Of a stretch of 14,990 nt of DNA, positions 12,653 through 14,990 are shown piece after piece (position 1 is the first letter of the stretch; each line of letters opens with the position of its first letter). The DNA is taken from NCBI GenBank assembly GCA_031262845.1, contig JAISGZ010000081.1, positions 1-14,990 on the forward strand, in the 5' to 3' direction. A model generated the notes under the pieces. The model was not told the DNA's origin, searched no databases, and saw nothing but the letters and a program-made list of their open reading frames with translations. Both the position numbers and the translations under genes were made by a program. The DNA is from Propionibacteriaceae bacterium. GTDB lineage: Bacteria > Actinomycetota > Actinomycetes > Propionibacteriales > Propionibacteriaceae.

Positions 12653-12895
12653 GGGTTTGTCCACTCCCTCGTCCAGGCAAGAAATCGTCTGACTCGGCAC
12701 GATACCGCTTCCGTGGCCCTGGTGGACAACTACCCAGGAGATGTCGCGTGTTCGTGGCCGATTGAATGGACAATCAGAGCCCGCCCAAGCCTTCAGCTCC
12801 CGGGTCGTCCGGCGGCGGTGCAGCGATTAATTGAGCGTCCGAGGTGGCCGTCAACCCGATCGGGCGGTCGGTTTGAACAGGTAGTCTCTGGGCTG
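12653..12895. promoter_or_regulatory. Divergent promoter region between the PTS fusion and the radical SAM gene
   Basis: 243 bp between divergent start codons. For the PTS gene the best pair is TTGTCC (complement 12724-12729) and TATCGT (complement 12699-12704), but the 19-bp spacer is long. For the plus-strand gene TAGTCT lies at 12882-12887. A 10-bp perfect palindrome CCCGATCGGG (12855-12864) lies between them and could be an operator or chance. No gene is seen in this gap. Confidence 0.35.
12882..12887 (+). promoter_or_regulatory. Candidate -10 element for a leaderless radical SAM transcript
   Basis: TAGTCT fits TANNNT and ends 8 nt before ATG 12896, which itself has no Shine-Dalgarno. 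Transcription would begin at or within a base or two of the start codon. No -35 match is visible at the right distance. Confidence 0.4.
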
Positions 12896-14876
<1,981 letters not shown>

Positions 14877-14884
<8 letters not shown>

Positions 14885-14990
14885 GCAACCACCGGTCCAG
14901 CAGCCGCCGCCCGTCCAACGGCACTGGTTGCGCTACGCCAAACGCGGCCGAGGCCGATTCGCCTCCCACCGTGATGTCGCCCGGGTGTTC
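14877..14990 (+). CDS. DUF2344/TIGR03936 radical SAM-linked protein, 5' part
   Basis: ATG at 14877 inside the end of the radical SAM gene (ATGTCTAA overlap, 8 bp); the frame remains open for 38 codons to the window edge. After a Pro/Gln-rich start (SKQPPVQQPPPVQ) the sequence HWLRYAKRGRGRFASHRDVARVF matches the family opening of the type R-x-x-[FY]-x-K-x-G-x-x-[RK]-[FY]-x-SH-x-D. Members accompany, or are fused to, TIGR03960 radical SAM proteins; biochemical function is unknown. The overlap implies translational coupling. Confidence 0.85.

Noticed and set aside
12653..12700. 16-residue N-terminal extension of the PTS fusion
   Set aside because: DhaM-type EIIA domains begin directly with the strand before the SH motif, and with ATG 12652 the relay residues fall at H9 and position 169 as in E. 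coli DhaM.

Overview
This GC-rich window looks like chromosomal DNA of an actinobacterium (Actinomycetota). The evidence is the RNase E/G – L21 – L27 – Obg – NadD – RsfS gene set in one transcriptional direction, the actinobacterial style of the RNase E (a long disordered N-terminus with Arg-rich tracts), two probable leaderless starts, and the MauE/DsbA-type and TIGR03960/TIGR03936-type gene pairs. I cannot name a genus.

Layout, left to right. (1) 1-609 (+) is the 3' end of a protein made of BACON-like beta-sandwich repeats, cut by the window edge. It is followed by a nested hairpin and a good intrinsic terminator. (2) 716-1112 has no convincing gene; it holds an 11-bp direct repeat. (3) 1113-7732 is a minus-strand housekeeping block, transcribed right to left as rne/rng -> rplU -> rpmA -> obgE -> nadD -> rsfS. 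The proBA genes that often lie between obgE and nadD in actinobacteria are absent; a 226-bp gap with an operator-like dyad takes their place. (4) 7733-8127 is the long leader of rne plus the dsbA 3' region. (5) 8128-10234 (-) is a two-gene envelope thiol-redox unit: a MauE/DoxX-type membrane protein and a membrane-anchored protein with two tandem DsbA-like domains. (6) 10322-12652 (-) is a three-part phosphotransferase, DhaM-type EIIA + HPr-like + full-length Enzyme I, whose HPr-like domain has lost its phosphorylatable histidine. (7) 12896-14884 (+), divergent from it, is a B12-binding radical SAM protein (TIGR03960 type), overlapping by 8 bp the start of its usual partner (DUF2344/TIGR03936), which runs off the right edge.

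How it fits together: the central block serves ribosome biogenesis and RNA decay (RNase E/G, L21, L27, Obg, RsfS) with NAD synthesis (NadD). In many actinobacteria the radical SAM pair sits directly upstream of rne in the same direction. Here it is divergent and about 5 kb away, with the redox pair and the PTS fusion in between, so the locus appears rearranged.

No CRISPR array, tRNA, rRNA, insertion sequence or clear novel defence system was found. The best leads are the His-to-Gln HPr-like domain in the PTS fusion, the duplicated DsbA protein with extra cysteines, a 13-copy 15-bp coding minisatellite in rne, a perfect stem-loop with a competing fold at the putative 5' end of the rne message, and a 22-bp dyad upstream of nadD.
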